A stretch of 64,000 bases of DNA from Methylocella tundrae. GTDB lineage: Bacteria > Pseudomonadota > Alphaproteobacteria > Rhizobiales > Beijerinckiaceae. A program made the position numbers and the translations under genes. Each line of letters begins with the position of its first letter. Position 1 is the stretch's first letter. The stretch covers positions 3,196,501 to 3,260,500 of the forward strand of contig NZ_CP139089.1 of assembly GCF_038024855.1 (NCBI RefSeq), given 5' to 3'. Below are positions 45,318 to 53,512 of the stretch, one piece after another. The notes below the pieces were generated by a model. It saw only the letters and a list, made by a program, of their open reading frames with translations. It was not told the DNA's origin and did no database searches.

Positions 45318-45779
45318 ATGATGGCGCATAAGATGTTCAGTGTGGCTGCCGCGGCGGCGGTGATCGCCATGGGCCCGGTCTCCATCCCCTCTGCGGGCGC
45401 GCGGCCCATCGTTCCGTCCGAGCGTCGCTATGAGCCCTTCGACACCGCCAATATGCCGGGCTGCGGCGACCCGGCGCCGCTGACCGAGGTGCAGGCGCGC
45501 TTTCACGAACGCGAAAGCGAATTCTGGCGCACCGGCCTCGAGATAGCGGCCTTCGAGGAAATCAGGGAAATCGGCTTCCGCTCCAATGGTCTCGACTATA
45601 TTCCGCGGCGCTATTGTCAGGCCCACGTCATCATGAGCGACGCCAGCGTGCGCTCGGTGTCCTACTCGATTTCGAAGGATCTCGGCGGCATTGGCGACCA
45701 GTTCGGCATCGAATGGTGCGTCGTCGGCCTCGATCGCAACGACTCCGATGCGCCCAATTGCAAGATGGCGCAGCCCTGA
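45318..45779 (+). CDS. Secreted hypothetical protein
   Basis: A 153-residue precursor; ATG at 45318 follows GGCGGAGCGGG. The signal peptide MMAHKMFSVAAAAAVIAMG is cleaved after SAGA. The mature part shows a conserved-looking pattern: FDTANMPGCGDPAPLTEVQARFHERESEFWRTGLEIAAFEEIREIGFRSNG, ARRYCQAHVIMSD and DQFGIEWCVVGLDRNDSDAPNCKM, with four Cys suggesting two disulfide bonds. Similar unannotated proteins occur in Rhizobiales, as far as I recall. It is followed 14 bases later by the RNase T2 gene, probably as an operon. Confidence 0.75.
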   Translation: MMAHKMFSVAAAAAVIAMGPVSIPSAGARPIVPSERRYEPFDTANMPGCGDPAPLTEVQARFHERESEFWRTGLEIAAFEEIREIGFRSNGLDYIPRRYCQAHVIMSDASVRSVSYSISKDLGGIGDQFGIEWCVVGLDRNDSDAPNCKMAQP

Positions 45780-45793
45780 CGAAAGACCCGGCG

Positions 45794-46609
45794 ATGCTTC
45801 GCCATAGGCTCGGCGCTGCTTTGGCGCGCGCGGCAAGCTGGCGCCGCGCCATCGCGACGATCGTTCTGGCCTGTCTGGTCCTTGCCGCCGGGCCATTTTC
45901 GCGCGCCGGGTTCGCCGCTTCCGCGGATGACTGTATCCTCGACAATTGCGCCGACAAAGCCGCTCCCGCTCCGGACAACGCCGCTCCGAGCGCGCCTTCC
46001 GGTTCGCTGCGACCGGCGCCGATGGGGCGCGGCGCCTCCGCCGACTTCGATTTTTATGTCCTGGCGCTGTCCTGGTCGCCGGGATTTTGCCGTACGCCTG
46101 CCGGGGCTCGGGCGCAGGGCCAGTGCGCTCCTGGCGCCAACCTCGGCTTTGTCGTACATGGGCTCTGGCCGCAATATGAGCACGGCTATCCGCAAGATTG
46201 CCCGTTTGGCGCGGCAAGCCCGTCCCGGATAGCTCTCCAGAGCGCGGCCGGCCTTTATCCGAGCGAAGGGCTGGCGCGCCATGAATGGCGCAAGCATGGC
46301 GTCTGCGCCGGCAAAAGCCCGACGGATTACTTCAACGATGTGCGCCGCGCGCGCGAGGCTATCGCCATTCCGCCTCCCTTTCAGAACGCCAAAGGGGATC
46401 AGACCTGGACGGCAATCGATATCGAGCGCGCGTTTCTCGCCGCCAATGGGCGTTTGCGGCCCGGAATGATCGGAGTCGCGTGCTCACGCGGCGTGCTGCA
46501 GGAAGTCAGGGTCTGTCTTTCGAAGGATCTGCGCGACTTTCACGCATGTCCCGAGGTCAGCCGCCGTCACTGTCCAATCGGGCAGATCGCCGTTCCGCCG
46601 GCGCTTTGA
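45794..46609 (+). CDS. Secreted ribonuclease T2
   Basis: Periplasmic or secreted acid RNase of the T2 family, cutting RNA via a 2',3'-cyclic intermediate. The 271 residues include a signal-like hydrophobic segment (WRRAIATIVLACLVLAAG, about 16-33, after a basic stretch), a Pro/Ala-rich linker, then the enzyme domain with catalytic CAS I FVVHGLWPQY (His122) and CAS II RHEWRKHGVC (Glu164, Lys167, His168). The Cys pattern fits the family disulfides. It is 14 bases downstream of a secreted unknown and 3 bases upstream of rlmJ, so all three are probably cotranscribed. Confidence 0.93.
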   Translation: MLRHRLGAALARAASWRRAIATIVLACLVLAAGPFSRAGFAASADDCILDNCADKAAPAPDNAAPSAPSGSLRPAPMGRGASADFDFYVLALSWSPGFCRTPAGARAQGQCAPGANLGFVVHGLWPQYEHGYPQDCPFGAASPSRIALQSAAGLYPSEGLARHEWRKHGVCAGKSPTDYFNDVRRAREAIAIPPPFQNAKGDQTWTAIDIERAFLAANGRLRPGMIGVACSRGVLQEVRVCLSKDLRDFHACPEVSRRHCPIGQIAVPPAL

Positions 46610-46612
46610 CCT

Positions 46613-47479
46613 TTGAATTACGCGCATGACTTTCACGCCGGCAATTTCGCCGATGTGTTCAAGCATATTTTTCTGACGCGAATCCTGCATTACCTCGCGC
46701 AAAAGCCGGCGCCGCTGCGCTACATCGAGACGCACGCCGGCAGCGGCCTTTATGATCTCGCAGGGCCGCAGGCGGAAAAGACCGCCGAATGGCGAACCGG
46801 CGTGCTGCGCCTCGCCGCAAGCCCGCTCGAGCCCGAAGCGCAGGCGCTTGTTGAGCCTTATCTCGACATTGTGAAGCCGCTCATCGGCGCCGATTCGCCG
46901 CTCTATCCCGGCTCACCTCTGATCGCCTCGGCGCTGCTTCGGCCACAGGATAAAATCCTCGCCTGCGAGCTTCATCCGGACGCCTTCCAGCGGCTCAGGG
47001 CCAATCTGCGGCGCGATCGGCGCGCAAAGGCGATGGAGATCGACGGCTACGCCGGCCTCATGGCTTTTGTGCCCCCGATCGAGCGGCGCGGCCTCGTTCT
47101 GATCGATCCGCCTTTCGAGGACGCCGCCGAGTTCGACCGCCTGGCGCGGGCGCTGCCCGCGGCGGCGCGCAAATGGACGTCCGGCGTTTTCATGCTGTGG
47201 CATCCGGTCAAGGATCGAGCGGCGGTAGGGGCCTTCGCCAGAGCGCTTGCCGAGGGCTTCGCCGGCAGCGGCGTCAAATCGGTCCTTCGAATCGAGCTTC
47301 AGATCGATGATGTGCGCCCGCAAGGCGCCTTGACGCGCTGCGGGCTGATCATCGCCAATCCTCCTTTTACGCTGGAGGCGGAGGCAAGGCGCATCCTGCC
47401 GGGCCTCAGCCAACGCCTTGCGCGGAGCCTTGAGGCTCCCCGGGCGGATTATTTGGTCGAATGGCTGCGCCGAAACTAA
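46613..47479 (+). CDS. rlmJ: 23S rRNA (adenine(2030)-N6)-methyltransferase RlmJ
   Basis: SAM-dependent methyltransferase acting on A2030 of 23S rRNA. It starts with TTG at 46613 (MNYAHDFHAGNFADVFKHIFL), matching the family N-terminus; the RNase T2 stop lies three bases upstream. The 288 residues contain LRYIETHAGSGLYDL (about 35-49), the SAM-binding region LACELHPDAFQRL and the catalytic VLIDPPFED (about 162-170). The role is firm; the coupling to a secreted RNase gene is unusual but may be coincidence. Confidence 0.93.
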   Translation: MNYAHDFHAGNFADVFKHIFLTRILHYLAQKPAPLRYIETHAGSGLYDLAGPQAEKTAEWRTGVLRLAASPLEPEAQALVEPYLDIVKPLIGADSPLYPGSPLIASALLRPQDKILACELHPDAFQRLRANLRRDRRAKAMEIDGYAGLMAFVPPIERRGLVLIDPPFEDAAEFDRLARALPAAARKWTSGVFMLWHPVKDRAAVGAFARALAEGFAGSGVKSVLRIELQIDDVRPQGALTRCGLIIANPPFTLEAEARRILPGLSQRLARSLEAPRADYLVEWLRRN

Positions 47480-47568
47480 GCGGCTCTGGCGCTCGTTATG
47501 TGTTTCGCGGCCTTTGTGAACGATCGGGCAGGCCGAAATGAAAAACGCAAAAGGGAAGGATGCGCTCG

Positions 47569-48099
47569 ATGCTGAGATCGACGCTGGTTTTCATCGCTGG
47601 AGCCGCCGGGTTCATGGCGGCGATGAGCTCTGGAAGAGCCGCTGAAACCTGTTTTCATGTCTGTTTGAAGGAAAAGATGACCGCGCCCGACATCGACGAC
47701 CAAGGCATCCGCGATCTGATGTCGGACTGCCGCGACGTGTGCGCGGAGCGGGCCGAGGCGCGGCTGATTGAGGCGGGCCTTGGCGACAAGATCAAGGGCT
47801 GCGCGCCGCAGCCCGTGGATGACGCGGACCTCAAAAAGATTCGCTCGGCCAGCCCCTCGGTCGTTGCTTTCGCCAATGCGTTCACATGGGACGTGAACAA
47901 TGTTTTGCCCGGCAAAATCATCCGCCGCGTTGAAATCGGGACTCAGAGTCTTTCCCTGCAAGACGTTACCCTGACCGCGGGCGGCATTGTCGAGCCCGGC
48001 GAAAGCGGCACATTCTTTATGAATAATGTCGCCGACGGCTATCCGAGCTTGCGCGTGACCTCGCGAATCAAGGCGATCTACGCCTGTCCGGTTGATTGA
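47569..48099 (+). CDS. Secreted hypothetical protein
   Basis: A 176-residue precursor. ATG at 47569 lies nine bases after GGGAAGG, better than the ATG three codons earlier. The signal peptide MLRSTLVFIAGAAGFMAAM ends near GRA-AETCF. The mature part has a Cys-rich first half (ETCFHVCLKEKMTAPD and SDCRDVCAERAEARLIEAG) and a beta-rich second half with an Ig- or carbohydrate-domain-like look (EIGTQSLSLQDVTLTAGGIVEPGESGTFFMNNV). No family was recognised. Family A repeats follow it. Confidence 0.75.
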   Translation: MLRSTLVFIAGAAGFMAAMSSGRAAETCFHVCLKEKMTAPDIDDQGIRDLMSDCRDVCAERAEARLIEAGLGDKIKGCAPQPVDDADLKKIRSASPSVVAFANAFTWDVNNVLPGKIIRRVEIGTQSLSLQDVTLTAGGIVEPGESGTFFMNNVADGYPSLRVTSRIKAIYACPVD

Positions 48100-48147
48100 G
48101 CGTCGCGCGCGGCTCAACGTTGATTATCGGTCCCGCGCGGCTTCGGA

Positions 48148-48191
48148 GCATGATGCCGAAAAGTTGCAGACTTTTCGGACTCACATCATGC
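48148..48191. repeat. Dispersed palindromic repeat, family A, tandem copy 1
   Basis: GCATGATGCCGAAAAG, TTGCAGA, CTTTTCGGAC, TCACATCATGC: outer GCATGATG pairs with CATCATGC and inner CCGAAAAG with CTTTTCGG. It is 42/44 identical to the copy at 48210 and 62 bases away. Confidence 0.75.
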
Positions 48192-48209
48192 GTCGGAACA
48201 AAGACGTGG

Positions 48210-48296
48210 GCATGATGCCGAAAAGTTGCAGATTTTTCGGACCCACATCATGCACTAAAGCAAAGACTAAAGCTGTATGCGGTTGCACCTGAACGC
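48210..48296. repeat. Dispersed palindromic repeat, family A, tandem copy 2, long form
   Basis: The palindrome (48210-48253) continues into ACTAAAGCAAAG and ends GCGGTTGCACCTGAACGC at 48296. In reverse orientation this whole 87-base unit matches 23306-23395, so the repeat unit extends beyond the palindrome. It lies 70 bases upstream of the GST start. Confidence 0.7.
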
Positions 48297-48366
48297 ATTG
48301 TGCTTTGGCTTTGGTCGGGCGCGTATTGGGCGGCCCGGCGCTCGCGCTTTGATTGGGAATGTCGAG

Positions 48367-48966
48367 ATGATGATTTTGCGAACGTCGGCGCCGTCGCCCT
48401 TCGGGCGGAAAGTGCGCCTCGCCGCCGCCATCGCGGGGCTGAGCGAGAAGATCCGTGTCGTTACGACGGACGCCAACGACCCGGACAGCGGGCTTTTTGA
48501 CCATAATCCGCTCGGCAAAATTCCAGTTCTCACCTTGCCCGGCGGAGCTACCTATTTCGACAGCCGCGTCATCGTCGAATATTTCGATCATCTTGCCGGC
48601 GGCGACGCGCTCATTCCCGCCGAATCCAAAGCAAGATTCCATGCGCTCACGCTGGCGGCTCTCGCCGATGGCGTCCTCGACGCCAGCGTGCTTCAGGTCT
48701 ATGAGAAGCGCCGGCGCGAACCTGCGAAACAAGACGAAAAATGGCTGGCGTGGCAGGCCGATAAAGCAGCGCGCGGACTCGCCGCGTTTGCAGGCGCGCC
48801 GCCGTCCGGCAAGCGTGATGTCGCGCATATCGGGCTCGCCTGCGTCCTCGGCTATCTTGATTTGCGTTTCGAGGGGCGCTGGCGCTCGGCCTACCCCCAG
48901 CTTGCGGCATGGCTCGCGGATTTTACCGCCGACGTTCCCGCCTTCGCGGCGACGCGCCCTCAATAG
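48367..48966 (+). CDS. Glutathione S-transferase family protein
   Basis: Cytoplasmic GST-fold protein of 199 residues (a second ATG follows immediately). The thioredoxin-like N-terminal domain has ILRTSAPSPFGRKVRLAAAIAGL (about 3-25), with Ser12/Ser7 in the usual active-site place, LGKIPVLTLPGGATYFDSRVIVEYFDHL (about 59-86) with the cis-Pro. The helical C-terminal half ends AWLADFTADVPAFAATRP, typical of the family. The substrate is unknown. It stands between two secreted-protein genes and the xoxF region. Confidence 0.9.
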   Translation: MMILRTSAPSPFGRKVRLAAAIAGLSEKIRVVTTDANDPDSGLFDHNPLGKIPVLTLPGGATYFDSRVIVEYFDHLAGGDALIPAESKARFHALTLAALADGVLDASVLQVYEKRRREPAKQDEKWLAWQADKAARGLAAFAGAPPSGKRDVAHIGLACVLGYLDLRFEGRWRSAYPQLAAWLADFTADVPAFAATRPQ

Positions 48967-49274
48967 CAGCGCCGGGACCCACGAGGGGCGCCAGCCGCGC
49001 CCGCTCTTCGGCTGCGGATGCCGGGCGCGTTTCGCGCTGGCCATCGCTCTGGCCTCAAGCTATCCTGCGGCGGCTCCGCGCCGGCGGCGAACCTTCATCT
49101 GTTTCTTTGTAGCTGTCGCGAGGCGCAGGCGCCGGTTGGAGCGCTGATGGGAGTGGTCCTCTTCGGCGCCTTCGTCGCAATCTTCGCCCACGACCGCTGG
49201 CGGCGGGGTCAGGATCTGGCGAATTGTTCCACCGCATGCGCCGCCGCATCGTCAACTCGAGCCATGAAACCGCA
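48967..49274. other. Intergenic region
   Basis: 308 bases with no gene supported. A short frame beginning ATG at 49147 would give a hydrophobic 44-residue peptide (MGVVLFGAFVAIFAHDRWRR), but it runs into the next gene without clear signals. Confidence 0.3.
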
Positions 49275-49625
49275 ATGTTGAAAATCGCCCTTATAAATAT
49301 GTGCGTCATCGGCGCCGCTCTCGCGGGGGCGCCCGCCTTCGCCGCTGAAGTCAATGATTATCCAACAGAGGCGCGCGCCGATTATGTTTACGTCTGCATG
49401 AAAACCAACGGCGAGACGCGCGATGTCTTGAAGCGCTGCTCCTGCTCGATCGACGTCATCGCTTCTCTCCTGCCTTACGATCGCTTTGTGGCGGCGGAGA
49501 CAGTCGTGAGCATGGATCAGGCGCTTGGCCAGATCGGCACGATGTTCCGCAACAGCCCACAGGCCAAAGCGACCTCGGACGAATTGCGCCGCGCACAGGC
49601 TGAAGCGGAAGTTCGCTGCTTCTGA
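49275..49625 (+). CDS. Small secreted Cys-containing protein
   Basis: A 116-residue precursor. The signal peptide MLKIALINMCVIGAALAGA is cleaved after AFA. The mature protein EVNDYPTEARADYVYVCMKTNGETRDVLKRCSCSIDVIASLLPYDRFVAAETVVSM has a CxxxxxxCSC-type pattern and helices. The style (small, secreted, Cys-rich) resembles cytochrome-partner or copper-binding proteins, but no heme motif is present. The ribosome-binding site is weak. It is the last gene before the xoxF promoter region and could belong to methanol metabolism; this is only a possibility from position. Confidence 0.7.
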   Translation: MLKIALINMCVIGAALAGAPAFAAEVNDYPTEARADYVYVCMKTNGETRDVLKRCSCSIDVIASLLPYDRFVAAETVVSMDQALGQIGTMFRNSPQAKATSDELRRAQAEAEVRCF

Positions 49626-49737
49626 GTCGCCGCGGCGGCATTCCCGGTCTGAAAATCAACGGCCGCGGCCGCGATGCGCGCGGCAAAAATGTTGTGCGAT
49701 CGCGAAGGATTGAATTTCTTGCAATGCAGCAATTATA

Positions 49738-49765
49738 TTGCGGCAAAATTTGTCTTTTGCTGCAA
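49738..49765. promoter_or_regulatory. Inverted repeat of TTGCNGCAA sites upstream of xoxF
   Basis: TTGCGGCAAAA (49738-49748) and TTTTGCTGCAA (49755-49765) form an 11-base inverted repeat with one G-T pair. Each arm contains TTGCNGCAA, itself palindromic, and a third partial copy TGCAGCAA lies at 49725-49732. This arrangement suits a dimeric regulator binding twice. Confidence 0.45.
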
Positions 49766-49944
49766 GAAAAGTTCCCGCTTTTTTATGGCCGCTTTTGGAC
49801 GCGAGCTTATCCGTAAGACGCTACAAGAATCACTCGCGCTTTCTGGATGTTGTTTTTGAATCAAAGGCCTACGCGCATGGCCCAAGCTTTGCTCGCGCCT
49901 TCTTTCCGGCCGATTTGGCGGGCTTGCGCGTTGCGCGAGGACTA

Positions 49945-49973
49945 TTGTGTCGGGTCGCAGCCCAATATATACA
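49945..49973 (+). promoter_or_regulatory. Predicted xoxF promoter
   Basis: TTGTGT (49945-49950), 17-base spacer, TATACA (49968-49973). Transcription would start near 49980, giving a leader of about 185 bases that contains a small hairpin (CGAAGC/GCTTCG) just before the ribosome-binding site. Confidence 0.5.
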
Positions 49974-50164
49974 GGTCACGTAGTTTTCCGGCTTCATGAG
50001 CTAACGGTCGGGGTCGTTGCTCTATTCGAAGACGGAGTGGGTCGTGCGGTCATGCATCGTCCCGCTGAGGTGGTGACACGCTGCCGGAAAAAACACGCGG
50101 AAAAGCACTGCCGAAGCAAGATAAGCTTCGCAGCAGCGAAAGACAAACGGTCCGGAGGAAATTC

Positions 50165-51961
50165 ATGCGCAAACTTCTACTGATGTCCTGTGTCGCCGCA
50201 ACTGCACTCATGGCGAACAGCGCGGTCTTCGCCAATGACGAGCTCGTCAAGATGCAGAAGAACGCCAAGGACTGGGTAATGCCTGGCGGCAATTATGCGA
50301 ATACCCGGTTCTCCGAGCTCAACCAGATCACCAACAAGAACGTTAAAGATCTGGTGCCGGCGTGGAGCTTCTCCACCGGCGTTCTGCGCGGCCATGAAGG
50401 CGGCCCGCTCGTGATCGGCGACGTCATGTATTTCTCGACGCCATTCCCGAACATCGTCTACGCGCTTGACCTCAACAATGATGGCAAGATCATCTGGAAG
50501 TATGAGCCGAAACAGGATCCGAGCGTCATTCCGGTGATGTGCTGCGACACCGTCAATCGCGGCGTTGCTTACGGCGATGGCAAAATCTTCCTGCATCAGG
50601 CTGACACCACGCTGGTTGCGCTTGACGCAAAAACCGGTCAGCCGGCATGGTCCGTGAAAGACGGTGATCCGTCCAAAGGCGCGACCGGAACTTCGGCTCC
50701 GCTCGTCGTCAAGGACAAAGTGCTGATCGGCGTGTCCGGCGGCGAGTTCGGCGTCCGCGGCTATGTGTCCGCCTATAACATCAAGGACGGCAAGCTCGCA
50801 TGGCGCGGCTATTCGATGGGCCCGGATGCGGACACCATCATCAATCCTGAGAAGACGACCGCACTCGGCAAGCCGGTCGGCAAGGACTCCGGCACCAATA
50901 CCTGGGAAGGCGATCAATGGAAGATCGGTGGCGGCGCGACCTGGGGCTGGATCTCCTATGATCCCGAGTTGAACCTCGTCTATTACGGGTCGGGCAATCC
51001 ATCGACCTGGAACCCCGTGCAGCGTCCCGGCGACAACCGTTGGTCAATGTCGATCTGGGCGCGTAATCCTGATAGCGGCGAAGTCAAATGGATCTACCAG
51101 ATGACGCCGCATGATCAGTGGGATTATGACGGCATCAATGAAATGGTGCTGCAGAATCAGGGAAACAAGAAAGTCCTGGTGCACTTCGATCGTAACGGCT
51201 TCGGCTACACGCTCGATCGCGCAACGGGTGAACTGCTGGTCGCCGAAAAATACGATCCGGCCGTCAACTGGGCGACCAAGGTCGACATGGATAAGTCCTC
51301 GAAGACTTATGGCCGCCCGGAAGTCGTCGCCAAATATGCGCCGGGCTCCCAGGGCGAAGACGTCAACTATAAGGGCATCTGCCCCGCGGCCCTCGGCTCC
51401 AAGGACGAACAGCCTTCGGCTTATTCGCCCATCACGGAGCTGAACTACGTGCCTACCAATCACGTCTGCATGGACTATGAGCCGTTCAGAGTGAGCTACA
51501 CCGCTGGCCAGCCCTATGTCGGCGCGACCTTGTCCATGTATCCGCCTCCAGGCCAGAGCCACATGGGCAATTTCATCGCGTGGGACGCCAAGGCCGGCAA
51601 GATCGTGTGGTCGGACAAGGAGCAGTTCTCGGTGTGGTCGGGTGCGCTCGCAACCGCCGGCAACGTCGTGTTCTACGGCACGCTTGAAGGCTACCTCAAG
51701 GCTGTCGACGCCAAGACGGGCGAAGAACTGTGGAAGTACAAGACTCCGTCGGGCATCATCGGCAACGTCAACACCTATGAGCACAACGGCAAGCAGTATG
51801 TCGCGATTCTCTCGGGCGTCGGCGGCTGGGCCGGCATCGGCCTCGCGGCGGGCTTGACGGATCCGAACGCTGGTCTCGGCGCCGTCGGCGGTTACGCCGC
51901 TCTGTCGAACTATACGGCTCTCGGCGGCACGCTGACCGTGTTCGCCCTCCACGGCAAATAG
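50165..51961 (+). CDS. xoxF: Lanthanide-dependent methanol dehydrogenase XoxF
   Basis: Periplasmic PQQ quinoprotein oxidising methanol. GGAGGAAA precedes the ATG closely. The 598-residue precursor has signal peptide [21 protein letters not shown] (cleaved at FAN) and an eight-bladed propeller with W-motif repeats. Diagnostic residues are the vicinal disulfide pair Cys126-Cys127 (VMCCDTV), metal ligands Glu194 (SGGEFGV) and Asn278 (GSGNPS), catalytic Asp320 and, two residues later, Asp322 in the DYDG motif. That second Asp coordinates the lanthanide and is Ala in calcium-dependent MxaF, so this is XoxF. It heads the xoxFGJ cluster; no mxa genes are seen. Confidence 0.98.
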   Translation: MRKLLLMSCVAATALMANSAVFANDELVKMQKNAKDWVMPGGNYANTRFSELNQITNKNVKDLVPAWSFSTGVLRGHEGGPLVIGDVMYFSTPFPNIVYALDLNNDGKIIWKYEPKQDPSVIPVMCCDTVNRGVAYGDGKIFLHQADTTLVALDAKTGQPAWSVKDGDPSKGATGTSAPLVVKDKVLIGVSGGEFGVRGYVSAYNIKDGKLAWRGYSMGPDADTIINPEKTTALGKPVGKDSGTNTWEGDQWKIGGGATWGWISYDPELNLVYYGSGNPSTWNPVQRPGDNRWSMSIWARNPDSGEVKWIYQMTPHDQWDYDGINEMVLQNQGNKKVLVHFDRNGFGYTLDRATGELLVAEKYDPAVNWATKVDMDKSSKTYGRPEVVAKYAPGSQGEDVNYKGICPAALGSKDEQPSAYSPITELNYVPTNHVCMDYEPFRVSYTAGQPYVGATLSMYPPPGQSHMGNFIAWDAKAGKIVWSDKEQFSVWSGALATAGNVVFYGTLEGYLKAVDAKTGEELWKYKTPSGIIGNVNTYEHNGKQYVAILSGVGGWAGIGLAAGLTDPNAGLGAVGGYAALSNYTALGGTLTVFALHGK

Positions 51962-51989
51962 TCTGCCTGGTTGAACGATGTGAACTTGG

Positions 51990-52015
51990 ACCCCGGCGCT
52001 CCTGCGCGCCGGGGT
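51990..52015 (+). promoter_or_regulatory. Hairpin between xoxF and xoxG
   Basis: ACCCCGGCGC (51990-51999), loop TCCTGC, GCGCCGGGGT (52006-52015): a perfect 10-base GC-rich stem with no strong T run. It lies between the xoxF stop and the xoxG GTG. Such hairpins can stabilise the upstream message or partly terminate, giving much more XoxF than XoxG. Confidence 0.6.
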
Positions 52016-52051
52016 TCTGTTGGCTGGCGCCATCTAATCAAGGATGTTTTC

Positions 52052-52582
52052 GTGCACATTAGCTCTCTGGCGCGGGCCTTGTCCGCCGCCCTTCTCATCT
52101 CGTCCGCAAGCGCGGCTATGGCCGACGCCCCCGGAGATCCCGCAGCCGTCAAAGAGGACGATCTCGGCAAATGGGTCGACGCGAAGGGCGATCCAACCTA
52201 CAAGATTGAGCCCGATGGAAAGCTCGACTGGTTCGCCTATTCAGGATTTCGCCGTTATCATTCCGAGTGCCACGTCTGCCACGGCCCTGACGGCGAAGGT
52301 TCGAGCTATGCGCCTGCCCTGAAGAACTCCGTGAAAACGATGAGTTACGCCGAGTTCGTCGGCATTGTCGTGGGTGGCAGGAGGAACGTCACCAGCAGCC
52401 AGGAAAATGTTATGCCGGCCTTCGGCGATAACAAAAATGTCATGTGCTATCTGGACGATATTTACGTTTATCTTCGTGCGCGCTCCACTGACGCCGTTGC
52501 GCGTGGACGGCCCGCGGGCCACGTCGACAAACTGCCCGCGGCGACAGCGGCGGAAAAAGAATGTCTGGGATTGGAAAAATGA
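52052..52582 (+). CDS. xoxG: Cytochrome c XoxG, electron acceptor of XoxF
   Basis: Periplasmic class I cytochrome c that accepts electrons from XoxF. The GTG at 52052 has AAGGATG six bases upstream and opens a signal peptide (MHISSLARALSAALLISSASAAMA, cleaved at AMA-DAP); other in-frame starts upstream do not. The 176 residues have the heme motif CHVCH (Cys73, Cys76, His77) and the axial Met121 in NVMPAFGDNKNV. The compact sequence between them and the tail GLEK match XoxG rather than MxaG. The gene overlaps xoxJ by four bases. Confidence 0.93.
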   Translation: MHISSLARALSAALLISSASAAMADAPGDPAAVKEDDLGKWVDAKGDPTYKIEPDGKLDWFAYSGFRRYHSECHVCHGPDGEGSSYAPALKNSVKTMSYAEFVGIVVGGRRNVTSSQENVMPAFGDNKNVMCYLDDIYVYLRARSTDAVARGRPAGHVDKLPAATAAEKECLGLEK

Positions 52583-53424
52583 AACGGATCTGGCCTCTCG
52601 TCCTTTCAATCGCTTTCCTCGCGCCGTTAGGCTCGCGGTTCGCAGCATTGGCCGAGGGCGCCGCTGACGCGGCGATCGAGCTTGTCGATCCGGACGTGCT
52701 GCGCGTTTGCACCGACCCGCGCGATTTGCCGTTCTCCAATGAGGCCGGCGAAGGTTTTGAAAACAAGATCGCCGCCCTTCTCGCCCAAAAGCTCGGCAAG
52801 CCGCTGGCCTACGTCTATTATCCGAACTCCACCGGCTTTATCCGCAACACGCTGAACGCTCACCGGTGCGACGTCGTGATGGGGGTGCCGCAAGGCGACG
52901 ACTTCGTCCAGGTCACAAACCCCTATTACCGCGCGTCCTATGCGATGGTCACGAAAAAGGGCGGCGATCTCGATGGCGTCGTGACGCTCGAAGATCCTCG
53001 GCTGAAAGGCAAGCATATTGGCATCGTTGCCGGAACCCCGCCAGCGACCAACCTTGCGGTTGACGGGCTGCTGCCGGGCATCAAATCCTATCCGCTGGTG
53101 ATCGATACGCGCGCCGACGCGCCGACAGCGGACATGATGAAAGACCTTGAAAATGGCGTTATCGATGTCGCCATTCTCTGGGGCCCCATCGCAGGCAATC
53201 TCGCCAAGACCTCCAAGGCTTCGGTGACGGTGACGCCGCTGGTGAACGAGAAAATCGGGCCGCGCATGATCTATCGAATCGGCATGGGCGTCCGTCATAG
53301 CGATCAGGAATGGAAACGCACGCTGAACAAGCTCATTGCCGAAAATCAGGGCGAAATCGACAAGATCCTGCAGGACTATGGCGTGCCTCTTCTTGATGAG
53401 AACGACAAGCCCAGGGTGAACTGA
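52579..53424 (+). CDS. xoxJ: XoxJ periplasmic binding-protein-like partner of XoxF
   Basis: Periplasmic protein of the MxaJ/XoxJ group, resembling a type II solute-binding protein and thought to assist XoxF activation or maturation. ATG at 52579 overlaps the xoxG stop (ATGA), giving 281 residues. The signal peptide is MKRIWPLVLSIAFLAPLG, cleaved after ALA. The mature part has the quinoprotein-associated motif LRVCTDPRDLPFSNEAGEGFENKIA (about 41-65), FIRNTLNAHRCDVVMGVPQGDDFV, and GVIDVAILWGPIAG in the second lobe. A terminator follows 50 bases downstream. Confidence 0.93.
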   Translation: MKRIWPLVLSIAFLAPLGSRFAALAEGAADAAIELVDPDVLRVCTDPRDLPFSNEAGEGFENKIAALLAQKLGKPLAYVYYPNSTGFIRNTLNAHRCDVVMGVPQGDDFVQVTNPYYRASYAMVTKKGGDLDGVVTLEDPRLKGKHIGIVAGTPPATNLAVDGLLPGIKSYPLVIDTRADAPTADMMKDLENGVIDVAILWGPIAGNLAKTSKASVTVTPLVNEKIGPRMIYRIGMGVRHSDQEWKRTLNKLIAENQGEIDKILQDYGVPLLDENDKPRVN

Positions 53425-53473
53425 AGCCGGCGCATTAAGGGCGCTGATTCGCGAGCGAGCCTAGAGCGTCTAG

Positions 53474-53506
53474 AATAGCGGGCCCTGCGGGGCGCGCTAT
53501 TTTTTT
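53474..53506 (+). terminator. Intrinsic terminator of the xoxFGJ operon
   Basis: AATAGCG (53474-53480), GGCCC and GGGC inner pairing, CGCTATT (53495-53501), then a run of T to 53506. It is 49 bases past the xoxJ stop. Confidence 0.85.
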
Positions 53507-53512
53507 CGGTGA

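Larger units (their letters stand above)
49626..50164. promoter_or_regulatory. xoxF upstream region
   Basis: 539 bases carrying the control signals of xoxFGJ. Individual elements are listed separately: three TTGCNGCAA-type half-sites around 49725-49765 and a sigma-70 promoter near 49945. The stretch 49725-49800 is the most AT-rich part of this region. No gene is visible. Confidence 0.6.

Noticed and set aside
48148..48253. Two near-identical 44-base units considered as a CRISPR fragment
   Set aside because: Only two units; each is a complete hairpin with relatives elsewhere in the window, the interval between them is not spacer-like, and no cas gene is present.
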